From Aphanomyces cochlioides (taxonomy: Eukaryota; Oomycota; Saprolegniomycetes; Saprolegniales; Verrucalvaceae), in assembly GCA_019828595.1 (NCBI GenBank), contig JAHQRK010000005.1, forward strand, positions 3,224,001 through 3,288,000: DNA of 64,000 nt, given 5' to 3'. Numbering within the stretch: position 1 is the stretch's first letter; each line of letters opens with the position of its first letter. A model generated the notes under the pieces. That model did no database searches, was not told where the DNA came from, and saw nothing but the letters and a program-made list of their open reading frames with translations. Of this stretch, positions 49,288-59,344 are shown one piece after another. The position numbers and the translations under genes are program-made.

Positions 49288-49690
49288 TTTTCATCGTCGC
49301 CATCGTGAGCAAAGCTACGATCCGCCCGCGGATTCCAGGCAAACATGCTTCTTCAAGCTGTCTCGTAGCCACGATGCAGCGACGATCCGTCCAGGCAGCG
49401 ATCTTGGTGCCGTTTTGTTCGGGGTCGTGAATCAGACTGTCGTCAACCATGTCACTGGCGGTTCGTATGGGTGTTCACGAGACCCCAGGAGCAATTTATT
49501 AATCATTTCATCAATTAAACTTGAAAAATGTATACAAAATTAAATTTTGAATTTAAAACATTAGCTTGCCACCACATGCCGAGTGAATCTGCATGTATCT
49601 TTGTGCATCCTGTGGCGACACTCGGCGGGTGTTGTGTTGTGCTTGAATGCAAAGCCTTGCACGTTGTAGCACGAAACACCTTCTTTGCAC

Positions 49691-50041
49691 TCATGACCGA
49701 GCAGTGCACGCTCTCGTACGTGCTCGCTGGCTTGGAAAAGGAGAATTGAAAGGATTCATCCTGAGAAAGGAATTGCTGCTGTCACTGCTCGTCTTGTTGT
49801 TCTTGCTGTTGGCGTTCCTTTCGAGTGAATTTACGGTATTTCTACAGTGAAAACACTGGAAATAGCACCAGTTCTGTTGTTGAATTTGGGGATTTCTTTC
49901 CATACACCATCGGTTTGGCATGCACTGTTTGCAAAGACGAAGACAGCCACAGCTTTCACTGGGAATGCGAGCCACGGTTGCGGCCGTTGTGAGGGGAAAG
50001 GCAACGGGGAAATGACATGGAGGGCAGTGAATTGTTTGCAT
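49691..50041 (-). CDS. Cys-rich small protein, possible zinc-binding
   Basis: 116 codons. The first 75 residues are cysteine-rich with paired spacing: CPPC, CGCLRLCKQC, WCMERNPQ, WCYFQCFHC. This looks like a zinc-binding fold but matches no family I can name. The C-terminal part is Ser/Asn-rich. The Met is not well supported and an upstream exon is possible. Two overlapping frames in the same strand exist; this one is preferred because of the cysteine pattern. Confidence 0.35.
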   Translation of the reverse strand: MQTIHCPPCHFPVAFPLTTAATVARIPSESCGCLRLCKQCMPNRWCMERNPQIQQQNWCYFQCFHCRNTVNSLERNANSKNNKTSSDSSNSFLRMNPFNSPFPSQRARTRACTARS

Positions 50042-50416
50042 TCACCATGAATGCGACTGCACGCACGCAGCATGATGAATTTAAAAGAGTCGCGACTGGA
50101 TGTGGTCGATGTGGCCGGCTGAATTTCGGTGTGTGTAGACAAATAGTAATGGCTGCAAGGATGACGTCGGACTCAAAGCAAGAGCTATCAATCGCGACTA
50201 CTCGTCTCTCTTGCGGTGCCATGTATCGCCAGGTTTGCTCTCGTCAGGCCATTCAAGAGAGAGTGCGATGGTTCATTCTGTCACTTGGATTGAAGACAGC
50301 TCTGAATTGTACTCACCCTGTGTGCTTTCATCTTTCGAGCTAGCAAGTGTCTCGCTTGGTGCTCCGCGAGTTCACGGAGAAAGCAAAGGTGTAATGAGTA
50401 CTGGAACGACGCTGTA

Positions 50417-50751
50417 TTACTCGAATCGCTTGACCCAGTCTGGTCGTGTCGCGGGATCACCTTTCATCACACGGTCTGTGACTTGATCGCTCACTACTTT
50501 TCCTTCACTAGTTTCAGACGTTGGGCGAATGAGATCCATGATCTTCTGTCTGTTCTTTCGCTGTCGTTCAATGTCGTCTTTGTATTTCGACTCCTGCATA
50601 AACCATGTCATCTTTGCATACGCAAAAAGCAGACACTCACCAGTATCGCACGCTGCTCATCTTCGTCAATGGGTCTAAACACAGCAAGCGCAATCGCAGT
50701 CGGCACGGTGAAAATGATGCCCCAATGAACCAGCATCTTGTAGATCCTCAT
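50417..50751 (-). CDS. Small single-pass membrane protein (possible mitochondrial assembly factor)
   Basis: Exons 50751-50641 and 50593-50417 (47-nt intron GTGAGT..TGCAG), 95 aa. The N-terminal Met-Arg-rich start leads into one hydrophobic helix (MLVHWGIIFTVPTAIALAV), then FRPIDEDEQRAILE and a highly charged helix (KYKDDIERQRKNRQKIMD). The end is TRPDWVKRFE. Size and the helix-Pro-Asp-Glu layout recall Cbp4/UQCC3-type complex III assembly factors, but similarity is weak; treat as hypothetical mitochondrial membrane protein. Confidence 0.6.
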
Positions 50752-50912
50752 CGTTTCCTGCAACTGCGGTGCTGTCCAATTGAGTGGACGAATTTCATTG
50801 GACGGAATATTTATTGAAATTCCAGAATATTCAGAAAAAATCGGAAAAATTGATTTTTAATTTCTTTTTTTTCAAAGAAATTGAACTCCATGAAATCGAG
50901 TGGAGTACAGTA

Positions 50913-51534
50913 ATGACGATGCGCGCATGTCGACGATGGATCGTCCGGAGCTTCTCGACAAAGCCTTTAGTAGATGTGACGAGAGTACGGCTAAAATATC
51001 GATATCGCCAGCTCAATGCTGCTCGTTGTAGGCTCCGCGAGCGGCCTCTTGGTCGATTGAAGACTTGCATCGCCATCCCAATCAAGCAGATGTGTTGACT
51101 CGAGAACGAGTATGAAGTTCATTCACGTCATGCAGACGTGAACTTATCTTTCTCCTGTAGCTGGAAAATCTTGCCGAGCTTTGTCACTTGCATATTCCTG
51201 AAGAAAAGATGCCTACATTGCTCAAAGAAGTCGAAGACATTATTCAGTGCACTCGTGTCATCCAGGTTTGAGTCGGTTCTCTCACTGTTTGACAAAACTT
51301 GCTCGTAACTAGGAGCTGACTGTCAATGCCAATGTAGATGACGTCTATGCCAAGAGCGACTTTGGACAAGGTATGCATGTCTACCAATTTCCATCGTGAC
51401 ACAATTTTGAAGTCGCATTTGCACCACTACGAGATGATGCTATTACCGACGGCAACTATCCCGACCTCGTTCTAGCAAATGCATCGACAAAACACGGCTA
51501 CTACTTTCAAGTGCCCAAAGTCCTTGAAGATTAG
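50913..51534 (+). CDS. GATC: Glutamyl-tRNA(Gln) amidotransferase subunit C, mitochondrial
   Basis: Five exons: 50913-50984, 51032-51109, 51161-51265, 51313-51370, 51413-51534; introns 47, 51, 47 and 42 nt; 144 aa. GatC stabilises GatA-GatB, which converts Glu-tRNA(Gln) to Gln-tRNA(Gln) in mitochondria. The Arg/Ser-rich start (MTMRACRRWIVRSFS) is a typical targeting peptide. The core reads LENLAELCHLHIPEEK, then LKEVEDIIQCTRVIQ, APLRDDAI, and the family end GYYFQVPKVLED. The stop is 8 bp from the stop of the convergent phosducin-like gene. Confidence 0.9.
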
Positions 51535-51542
51535 AATACATC

Positions 51543-52340
51543 TTATGCCTTGAACACGCCTAGTTCTGCCAAGTACTCCTCAACATCTACATCACGACAC
51601 TTAGCTTTGGGCGATTCGCATGGATATGCATACCTTCGACGCGAGTATTGAGACCGTTGAGCTTGCTCAGAGTAAGCATTTGGTTAGCCAAGTTGCCGTC
51701 CTTGTACATGAACAAAGTGGGGAGATTGCTACAATCGCCCCGATGAAGGAAAATGCATTTTGCATTGATACGTACCGAAGTGGCCAATTTTCCACACACA
51801 CTTGAGATTGGATCGACACAAACTTGACGTCGCGATGGCGAGCAGCAATGACGCGAAGGATTTGGTCCATTAGTTTGCAACCTTCATGGCTGCTTTCCCA
51901 CAAGTATGCAATAACCCAGCTCTTTTGACTCGCTTCAGTCACTTCACGAGTCCACTCGTCCTTCGAAATAGGTTGAATGTCGCCGAAAATGTTGCGCGCG
52001 GCTTGTGCCTTCATTTCCGCAATGCGCTTTTCCCTACGGTGGCTTGAAACTCTCATAATGCTTTCTACGTCATACCGAATGCGTTGCAAAGCTTGATCTT
52101 CATCGTAGTCGTCCTAATCCACACAGATATTAGCACCGTCCCAGCTCAACAAGTCGTTACCTCCATTTCGTCCAATTCGTCGAGCGTAGCATTTTCTCGA
52201 GGATCAACTTCTTCCTCGCTTTCGTACTCTTCTTCCTCAGTCACTTTGGTCTTTGGAGCAATAATGCCTTTCTTGATCAAGATATCTTCCCATTCCGTCG
52301 TTTCGCCCGTGCCCACGTACGTCTTATTGCCACGATTCAT
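51543..52340 (-). CDS. PDCL3: Phosducin-like protein 3 / PLP2 (thioredoxin-like CCT co-chaperone)
   Basis: Four exons: 52340-52161, 52113-51776, 51728-51634, 51586-51543; introns all 47 nt; 218 aa. Phosducin-like 2/3 proteins help the CCT chaperonin fold actin and tubulin. Start with TTEWEDILIKKGIIAPK (family TEWNDILRKKGILPPK), an acidic segment, then the thioredoxin-like domain: FGDIQPISKDEWTREVTEA, WVIAYLWESSHEGCKLMDQ, HRDVKFVSIQS, and, across a splice, ENWPLRNLPTLFMYKDG. The C-terminal end VEEYLAELGVFKA is spliced on from a 44-nt exon. Confidence 0.88.
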
Positions 52341-52855
52341 GTTTGCCTAGCCCTTCGCTTGCTTGCTTTGAAATGCACCAGTCCCACCGAGTAAAAACAC
52401 TCTTGTCAAGAAAATAAGTCGAAAATTCAATTTTAATTAAAATCCGAATAAAACAACAATTTTCTCGACAAAAGGACACGGCGGCCATGGATCAACAGGT
52501 GGGCTTGCTTTGCTGGATGGCGAGGAGGAATGGAAGTAAGGCCAATGGAATCAATTGTATCTACCCTTGAGGGTCAAATTCCAATCGGTCAATCGGTGCG
52601 ACTCGCTCCATACAAATCATCGTTGGCAAGGTAACAAACATCGACAAACATTTCCATTTGGACGAGTTCATGATGCTCGGACAGTCCCAACGAAGTTGAG
52701 CTCACGCCACACTCTTGACTTCGAGATACAGTCGTTCCAGCGTCGTTCGAGGTGTAATTGATGCAGAGGGTGCTTTCGTGGGGCGCGGCGTCGGTTCCAC
52801 ACTGGTCAATATAAAAGGCCAATAAAAATCAAATTTGTACTTCTCCAAAGTGACC
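52341..52855. other. Short stretch with a possible small gene, unresolved
   Basis: About 500 bp. An ATG at 52486 and a GT at 52500 followed by a protein-like frame (IPIGQSVRLAPYKSSLA) hint at a small gene on the plus strand, but the spliced reading gives under 45 codons and no known family. The right end holds the promoter of the glutaminyl cyclase gene. Confidence 0.3.
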
Positions 52856-53810
52856 ATGCCATGGACGGACAAGAAGAGTCGAGGGGCACCTCCGAGGCGG
52901 CGCAAGAAAGCGAGGTTTGAATTCCTTGCGTTGCTGATTGGTATTGTATTGCTGTTCCGATGGTGGACTGCACGCCCGGCGGATGGAGGTGGTGTGCTAA
53001 AGCCACCTCCAGTTTTGTACACTTTGCCGAGTGACTCAAACGTTCATGTGCTTGGCAAGTTCCCCCACGACAAGAAAGCATTCACGCAAGGCCTGTTGGT
53101 CGAGTCGCCTGGTGTCCTCATTGAGTCCACTGGACTTTATCAACGCTCGTCAGTGCGGCGTATCAATGCGACATCAGGGAAGGCTTCTCTCCACACCATG
53201 CCATTCCGTGCGTCCGAGTTTGGTGAAGGAATCACATGGAACCCAGCGACGAAAACATATTTGGCACTGACGTGGAAGGCCAAGAAAGTGTATGTGCTCC
53301 ACAAGGACGACTTTGAAGTCATCTCCGAGTTTGACATGACTGAAACAACTCGCAATGAAGGCTGGGGCATCACTGCGATTGACGAAACTCAGGAGATCGT
53401 CATGAGCGACGGCTCCCATGTCCTCCACGTATGGGATCCCGTCTCGTATCAGGAGAAACGGCGCATTCCAGTTGTGGATGCTGATGATCAACCGGTTCAT
53501 TTTTAGGCTGCTGGAACAGCATGACTCATCTCTCTGCTAGGTGTCCAATCTGAACGAACTCGAGTACGCACGCGGTTACATCTTTGCCAACATTTGGTAC
53601 TCCAACGTCATCCTTCAGATCGATCCTGCGACTGGTCGCATCGTCCGTGGCCATGACTTTTCGTCGCTGAATGTTGAGAAGAACTCGGATGGAGATGTAC
53701 TCAATGGCATCGCTTACTGCAAGACACTCGATGTCTTCTACGTCACTGGCAAACTCTGGGATTCTGTCTACATGGTTCAGATTGTGACTGATGAGGCAAA
53801 GGAGCCTTAG
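52856..53810 (+). CDS. Glutaminyl-peptide cyclotransferase, plant/bacterial type
   Basis: Exons 52856-53494 and 53541-53810 (46-nt intron), 302 aa. Forms N-terminal pyroglutamate on secretory proteins; five-bladed propeller family (PF05096-like). Type II membrane anchor: basic KKSRGAPPRRRKK, then FEFLALLIGIVLLFRWW. Motifs: FPHDKKAFTQGLLVE, RSSVRRIN, FGEGITWNP, TRNEGWGITAI, then after the intron VSNLNELEYARGYIFANIWY and NGIAYCKTLDVFYVTGKLW, all characteristic. The apparent stop in the first ORF is inside the intron. Golgi/ER location inferred from the anchor. Confidence 0.92.
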
Positions 53811-53900
53811 AAGCATCGACGCAGAAGAGTTAGGACGAATAAATGACAATGAGATTCAACTCCTCAAGTTGCTTGTTGGAATTAGACGAGTCGAGCTCGC

Positions 53901-54729
53901 TTACATGATGAGACCTTCGTACTTGGTGGTGAACCAGTTCATGGCATCTTGCTTGCGGAGACGGTGAGGGGCACCGACACGGGTTTGGCGCAACTTGCGG
54001 CGAGCGACACGCATGCCGGCGCGGGTCAAGACAACGAAGAAATCCATACCGTAAATACCGGTGGAAGGATCGTACTTGATACCCAAATCGATGTGTTCTT
54101 CGATACCAAAGCCGAAGTTACCGGTGTCGGAAAAGTTGCGCTTCTTCAATTCGTATTCCTTGACCTTGAGGCCACGGTCCAAGATTTCCAAAGCCTTTTC
54201 ACCACGGACGGTGACGTGGCAAGAGATCTTTTCGTTACGACGAATGCCGAAGGTACGCACGGTGTAGCGAGCTATTCAAGGAGGTAAGAGAAACGTTTCG
54301 GAGAATACCTCCACCAACGTCCAAGCAGATATCCTAGTTCTCGCAAAGGAACTGAACGAGTCATGTAGATGCGCAATCGGGGATGAAACGAGGCACCAAG
54401 GCAACTCGCCACCCAGAAAGGCTCCGACTAGAAAGCACACCTTGCAAGATTCCAAGAATCTGCATGAAGTTGGTGGCCGAGAACGGGCCGGTTAGGGCAC
54501 TGTGTTCTCTTCGGTCTCGAGGTCAGTTCATACCCTTCGAGTACACGGGCTTTTGGCCGGTCAATTGTTCCAACACACGAGCGGCACGCGTGAGCTTATC
54601 GCCAGATTCACCAACGCAGCAGTTGATCACCAACTTTTCCACCTTGATTTCGCGCATAACATTGTTCTTGTCGTTGCTCTACACCGCTCTTATCAGCCAT
54701 CTCGATGCACTTTCCCATCGACCCACCAT
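53901..54729 (-). CDS. RPL11: 60S ribosomal protein L11 (uL5)
   Basis: Three exons: 54729-54727 (only the ATG), 54678-54534 and 54271-53901; introns 48 and 262 nt; 172 aa. uL5 binds 5S rRNA in the large subunit. Protein: [12 protein letters not shown] then [28 protein letters not shown] (split by this description), [52 protein letters not shown] (in parts), end [13 protein letters not shown]. The ATG-only first exon is needed to give the leader SNDKNNV in frame; the nearby ATG of MADKSG is out of frame. Starting at the Met before REIKVEK is the alternative. The second intron is over five times the local norm. Confidence 0.88.
54272..54533 (-). other. Oversized intron of RPL11 (262 nt)
   Basis: Almost every other intron resolved in this window is 39-57 nt. 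This one, in a ribosomal protein gene, is 262 nt and GC-richer than the intergenic gaps, which is typical of introns that host small nucleolar RNAs. I could not place convincing C/D or H/ACA boxes by eye. Confidence 0.35.
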
Positions 54730-55067
54730 GATGCTCTTGAGGAGATTTTGCTAAAATGCTCTCGGTTGGTTGGTGGCCCATTGCCTCGTTGCCAGGACCA
54801 GTCAAAAGGACTCAATTAAATTAATTTTCAATATAATTATTGTATTTTCCACCTTTAAAACGTTTTCATATTAATGTCAAATGTATTTAAATATTCACTA
54901 TCGTATTATTACTAATTTTCATGAAATAGAGAAATCATACAAATATCAACTCATAATTTGTAAGTGCCCAATTTATTGATTTTTGTCCAATTAAATACGA
55001 TATTCTTTTTTACCAATCAGAGCACGTCTACTTGGTGCAGCTTTGCGCCAATCGATATCTTGACGCC
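54730..55067. other. AT-rich divergent promoter region, RPL11 / RPA34-like
   Basis: 338 bp, very AT-rich between 54815 and 55010, with CCAATCA at 55013-55019, about 50 bp upstream of the next gene's start. No ORF. Confidence 0.5.
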
Positions 55068-55675
55068 ATGTCGGACGGATCGGGCTCCGAGTCTGAAGAG
55101 TAACGATGGACGAGCGATGTGGATATCATCCTGCCTTGTAGAGAATTTGTACTTCCGCCTGGCTTTGAAATCGTCCATGGTGGCTCGGTCACGAAAGGCA
55201 GTTTGAACGACAAGGAGCTGTGGCTCTTCCGACTTCCCAAAGATGTAAGGTCGTCCTTGCTAGCATTACGTTGACTCTGCGCTGTAGATGAATGCATCAG
55301 TATTGAATGGCGTGACATTAAAGCTGCCTAAAGACCAAGGCAGCACAATCGAAGTCCCTGTCGAGGTTGAAGGCTCCACCAAGCAGTTCAAGTTGAAGTC
55401 GAACGATTCCCACTTGTACAGCCAAGTCGTGAACCTTGTGCCGGACAAGGCGAAAAGCCAGACTTATGTTCCAGGTTGTTCCACCACGCGTAGCAGTTGT
55501 GCTGACAATGCAACTAGGCAAGCCCTTCACTCGAAGCTTCTCTCTCTTTGAAACAATTACTGTGCCTCCAACTCCTGCCCCTCCAGCAGCTCAGACAAAG
55601 CGATCCAACGAGCTCGATGACGGTGCAGAGACGACTCCCAAGAAGAAAAAGAAGTCGAAGAAGCATCATTCCTAG
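55068..55675 (+). CDS. RNA polymerase I subunit RPA34-like
   Basis: Four exons: 55068-55099, 55142-55244, 55288-55474, 55518-55675; introns 42, 43 and 43 nt; 159 aa. Acidic start MSDGSGSESEEE, then EFVLPPGFEIVHGG and DKELWLFRLPKDMNASVLNGVTLKL, which follows the RPA34/PAF49 pattern 'F.PP.F....LxGKELWLIRxPxDF.VSxLxxxxxxL'. A beta-rich middle (FKLKSNDSHLYSQVVNLVP) follows, and a Lys-rich tail (KKKKKSKKHHS) as in RPA34.5. The Pol I assignment is motif-based and moderately sure; gene structure is well supported by frame. Confidence 0.75.
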
Positions 55676-56435
55676 ATATATATAATGTCACCTCTCCAGT
55701 TCATGTCAACCTCGTGTTTTCAGCGCGCTTCTCTGTCAATCCCCAGCTTTGCCATGCTTCAACAAAACCCAACAAGTTTATTCCGTGTGGGAGAATTCGC
55801 TTTAACAGCAGGGGCTGTTGGAGACTGGCTATCATGACTATTGCCCCTGCCCACGTCATGAGGCCAACCGACAGCAGCTCGTCGATTGTTGGTGGCAATG
55901 AGGCAAATTCGCAGAGGAATGGTTAATCCTGGGTTTTTGTTGACTGCTGCAACGACAATAGCCCATACAACATTGCGCTTACTCCTTCTGATCTACTCAG
56001 AGGCTAACGCCAGAGATCACTCGACTGTGGCGTTTTCACCGTCTCGATGTCAATGCCACTGTGTGGATTGTTGATACAAAAGACGTGCGATGGTTCTGTT
56101 CACGTTACGATAATCTGTCGAACATATCACCTGGTGAAGCTCCCCTGCCTCTTGCCAATCCACTCGTGCCGTAGCTCTCCTTGGGTTACGACGTCTACAC
56201 GGAGGGCGACACGTTGTCCAGTTGCACCCGTCCATTTCACGTCGCAAACTTGTAACTTTGTGACTTTCCCCCTGGTCGAACACAACTATGGTGCGTTTTA
56301 ATTGGACAAAACTAAACCATTAAATCAGAATAGTGAAGTTTGATTGGTTAATTGAACGTTTGTGACAAAGAAATGACCACAATTTTATCCAATCAATGGA
56401 ATTTTATATGAATCCACTACACAAGCATTGTGGAA
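55676..56435. other. Unassigned stretch, possible minus-strand gene
   Basis: A minus-strand frame at 55898-55701 contains one hydrophobic helix (LLSVGLMTWAGAIVMIAS) and another lies at 56283-56050, but I could not link them by splice sites and neither is recognisable. CCAATCA at 56389-56395 lies 41 bp upstream of the ankyrin gene. Confidence 0.3.
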
Positions 56436-59246
56436 ATGCGCCACAAGAAGCCAAACGTGAGTGAGGACGAAAGCAAGTGGCCATGGACCGATGTTTTGCA
56501 TTCTCATGAGCTCTTTGATTACATCACGGCCTACCAGAATGGGTACTTTCACGATTTTCAGCCATTTCAACAACTGGAACTCCCGCCCCTCCCTGAGTAC
56601 ACCAAGGATGGTATCTTCCATGCCCTGCACTGCGCAATATCGCCGTGGCTGGCGATGTACACCACGGATCGATTGCCCAAATTATTTCGCTACATGCCTT
56701 GGATGCGCGATGCGGTGATTATCCACGCTGTATACGCTGGTAACCTCTCGCTCCTCAAGTATTTGCACAAACGGCACTACTTGCGAGACTGTGGGCTGTT
56801 CCTGTTTGATATTGCCGCAATCGAAGGACATGTCAAAGTTCTCTCTTTCTTGGTCGAGACAATGCCGCTCAATCGGTATTCCTCACAGGCAATCGATGGA
56901 GCTGCCGGGCGTGGTCATTTGAAAGCTGTGAAATTTCTTCACGACAAAGTACCAACTGCTGCTGCCACAGTCATTGCCATGGACTCAGCTGCTGCTGGAG
57001 GATATCTCAGTGTGGTGGAGTTCCTCCACTTTCATCGCACAGAAGGCTGTACAACGAATGCGATGGACAACGCAGCTCGCCATGGACACCTCTCAGTTGT
57101 CGAATTTTTGCATGCCCATCGAACCGAAGGATGCACGTCAAATGCTCTGGACGGCGCCGCTGCCAATGGCCACTTGGATGTCATGCGAGCACTCATCTCC
57201 TGGGGTAAGCCTCTGACAAGCGAGTCGGTTGATAAGGCTGCTCTAAAGAACAACATAGATGTGGTAGAGTTCCTCACCCATGAACATCATGTGGTGTGCT
57301 CTCCGCGTGCTTTGGACTTGGCAGCATGGGGAGGACATCTCGATATGGTGAAATTTCTGCATGGCCATCGAGACGAAGGCGCCTCAATTGACGCTATGGT
57401 ATGGGCGGCAGCAAATGGACATTTGGAAGTTGTGCAATTTCTTCATGCTCATCGATCGGAGGGCGCTATTGAAAGTGCGATGAACCAAGCCGCAGCCCAT
57501 GGATATTTGTCCGTAGTCGAATTTTTGGATGTGCATGGCTACATGTGCACGACTCTCGCGATGGATTGGGCTGCTGAACATGGTGAGCTCGAAGTTATCA
57601 AGTACTTGCATGGACATCGACACGAAGGCTGCACGACTGATGCCTTGGATTTGGCTGCGTCAAATGGCCACTTGGAGGTCGTCAAATTTCTTCACCACAA
57701 TCGCCATGAAGGCTGTACGACCTTAGCCATGGATGGTGCAGCAGAACATGGCCATCTCGACGTAGTTACCTTTCTACACCACTACCGCCGTGAAGGAGCG
57801 ACAGTCGGCGCCATGGATAGTGCTGCTGCTAATGGCCATCTGGACGTGGTTCAATTTCTTCATGCCCACCGTAAAGAAGGCGGAACGTCGAGAGGTCTCA
57901 CCGACGCGTGTGCAGGGGGTCATCTCGAGACAGTGCGATGGCTTCATCAACATTCCAAGAGGCAACACAATACAGAACTAGCGATGGAAGAGGCCGCCAA
58001 AGGTGGTCATCTTGCTGTTGTCAAATGGCTGCATGAACACGGGTACGAAGCTGCCACCCCTGCTGCTCTATGCGAGGCAGCTGTGAATGGACATGGCCGC
58101 GTTGTGGAGTATTTATGGCTAGTTCTTGGTCTGCCCTTGACTGAAGAAGTGCTTGCAAAAGCAATCGAGAGTGAACAGCCCCATGTTGTGTATGAATGCC
58201 GTCGAGGTTGGACACTTCAAGTGGATTTACTCTTGTCACGCGCCGCTGAAAGTGGTAATCTCTGGCTTGTTCAAGAGCTGCATCGATTCAATCGACCGGA
58301 CAAATCGTTAAATGTGCGCGGCGCAGTGGCTAGTGGTTACGTGGATGTCCTCGAATGGCTTGTTGAGCAGAATATGCCTTTAGAATGGCTCTCTTCCGAT
58401 GTCTCGACTGCTGCTGGTGATGGCCACTTGCCCATGATCCAGTGGCTGAGGGAAAGAGAGCCGTCATTGATCATAGACATGGATGCCGCTGCGGAGAGAG
58501 GTCGTCTCAATGTGATCAAGTGGTGTCATGACGTCGGATGCGGCAATTGGACACCAAGAACGATGGATTTAGCTGCAGCCGGGGGTCATCTCGGCACAGT
58601 CAAGTTCTTGCACGAAAATCGCACAGAAGGATGTACACAAGATGCAATGAATGAAGCAGCGTCTTCAGGATATTTGGCCACTGTTCAGTATTTGCATATG
58701 CATCGTCAAGAAGGCTGCACACCTCATGCCATGGATATGGCCGCAAGAGATGGCTACCTGCACATATTGACCTTCCTGCTTGCGAATCGGGATGAAGGAT
58801 GCTCCCCACTGGCCATGGAGCTCGCCGCTGAACGTGGTTATGCATCGGTCGTTGCTGTCCTCTTTGCACGTGGAATGCGAGGGTCGGATGAAACACTTGA
58901 AGTTGCGGCAGAAAGTGGATACGTTGGCATCGTTCGGCTGCTTCACGAACAGGCTGGCATGCCATGTACCCATTTGGCGCTTGAGTTAGCAGCAGAAGGC
59001 GGCCATCTTGCTGTCGTTCAGTACATTGTTGAGCACGGCGACGGGAGTTGCATGGAAGCTCTGTACGTCGCAGCTCAGCACGGCCATGTGCATGTCGTAC
59101 GGTGGCTCGTCGATCGAGGAACGACATATAGCGTGAATGAAGCCCTTCGACTTGCGGCAGACAACTACGCGATGATCAACTACTTGGAGCATCAAGACAT
59201 CCTTCATGGCATTGATGTCACAAATGTGGAAGATCCTGATACCTGA
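56436..59246 (+). CDS. Large ankyrin-repeat protein
   Basis: 936 aa, single exon, no signal peptide. After a ~70-residue N-terminal segment, the whole protein is ankyrin-type helical repeats of about 32-34 residues with the oomycete signature GHLEVVKFLHxHRxEGCTTxAMDxAAxx. At least 20 units are visible from aa ~100 to ~920. In the central third the units are nearly uniform, while those near aa 515-700 are diverged. No second domain was found at either end. A protein-protein scaffold; partner unknown. Start at ATG 56436; the open frame begins two codons earlier at a GTG. Confidence 0.88.
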   Translation: MRHKKPNVSEDESKWPWTDVLHSHELFDYITAYQNGYFHDFQPFQQLELPPLPEYTKDGIFHALHCAISPWLAMYTTDRLPKLFRYMPWMRDAVIIHAVYAGNLSLLKYLHKRHYLRDCGLFLFDIAAIEGHVKVLSFLVETMPLNRYSSQAIDGAAGRGHLKAVKFLHDKVPTAAATVIAMDSAAAGGYLSVVEFLHFHRTEGCTTNAMDNAARHGHLSVVEFLHAHRTEGCTSNALDGAAANGHLDVMRALISWGKPLTSESVDKAALKNNIDVVEFLTHEHHVVCSPRALDLAAWGGHLDMVKFLHGHRDEGASIDAMVWAAANGHLEVVQFLHAHRSEGAIESAMNQAAAHGYLSVVEFLDVHGYMCTTLAMDWAAEHGELEVIKYLHGHRHEGCTTDALDLAASNGHLEVVKFLHHNRHEGCTTLAMDGAAEHGHLDVVTFLHHYRREGATVGAMDSAAANGHLDVVQFLHAHRKEGGTSRGLTDACAGGHLETVRWLHQHSKRQHNTELAMEEAAKGGHLAVVKWLHEHGYEAATPAALCEAAVNGHGRVVEYLWLVLGLPLTEEVLAKAIESEQPHVVYECRRGWTLQVDLLLSRAAESGNLWLVQELHRFNRPDKSLNVRGAVASGYVDVLEWLVEQNMPLEWLSSDVSTAAGDGHLPMIQWLREREPSLIIDMDAAAERGRLNVIKWCHDVGCGNWTPRTMDLAAAGGHLGTVKFLHENRTEGCTQDAMNEAASSGYLATVQYLHMHRQEGCTPHAMDMAARDGYLHILTFLLANRDEGCSPLAMELAAERGYASVVAVLFARGMRGSDETLEVAAESGYVGIVRLLHEQAGMPCTHLALELAAEGGHLAVVQYIVEHGDGSCMEALYVAAQHGHVHVVRWLVDRGTTYSVNEALRLAADNYAMINYLEHQDILHGIDVTNVEDPDT

Positions 59247-59344
59247 TTGGTTAGAATAATAGAGCACTTTGATTGGTCGCTTTTGGAGGGGTTTGGAAAA
59301 AGCCCGCGCACTTTTCGTTTCGTGAGGACAAGGAGAGCAAGACG

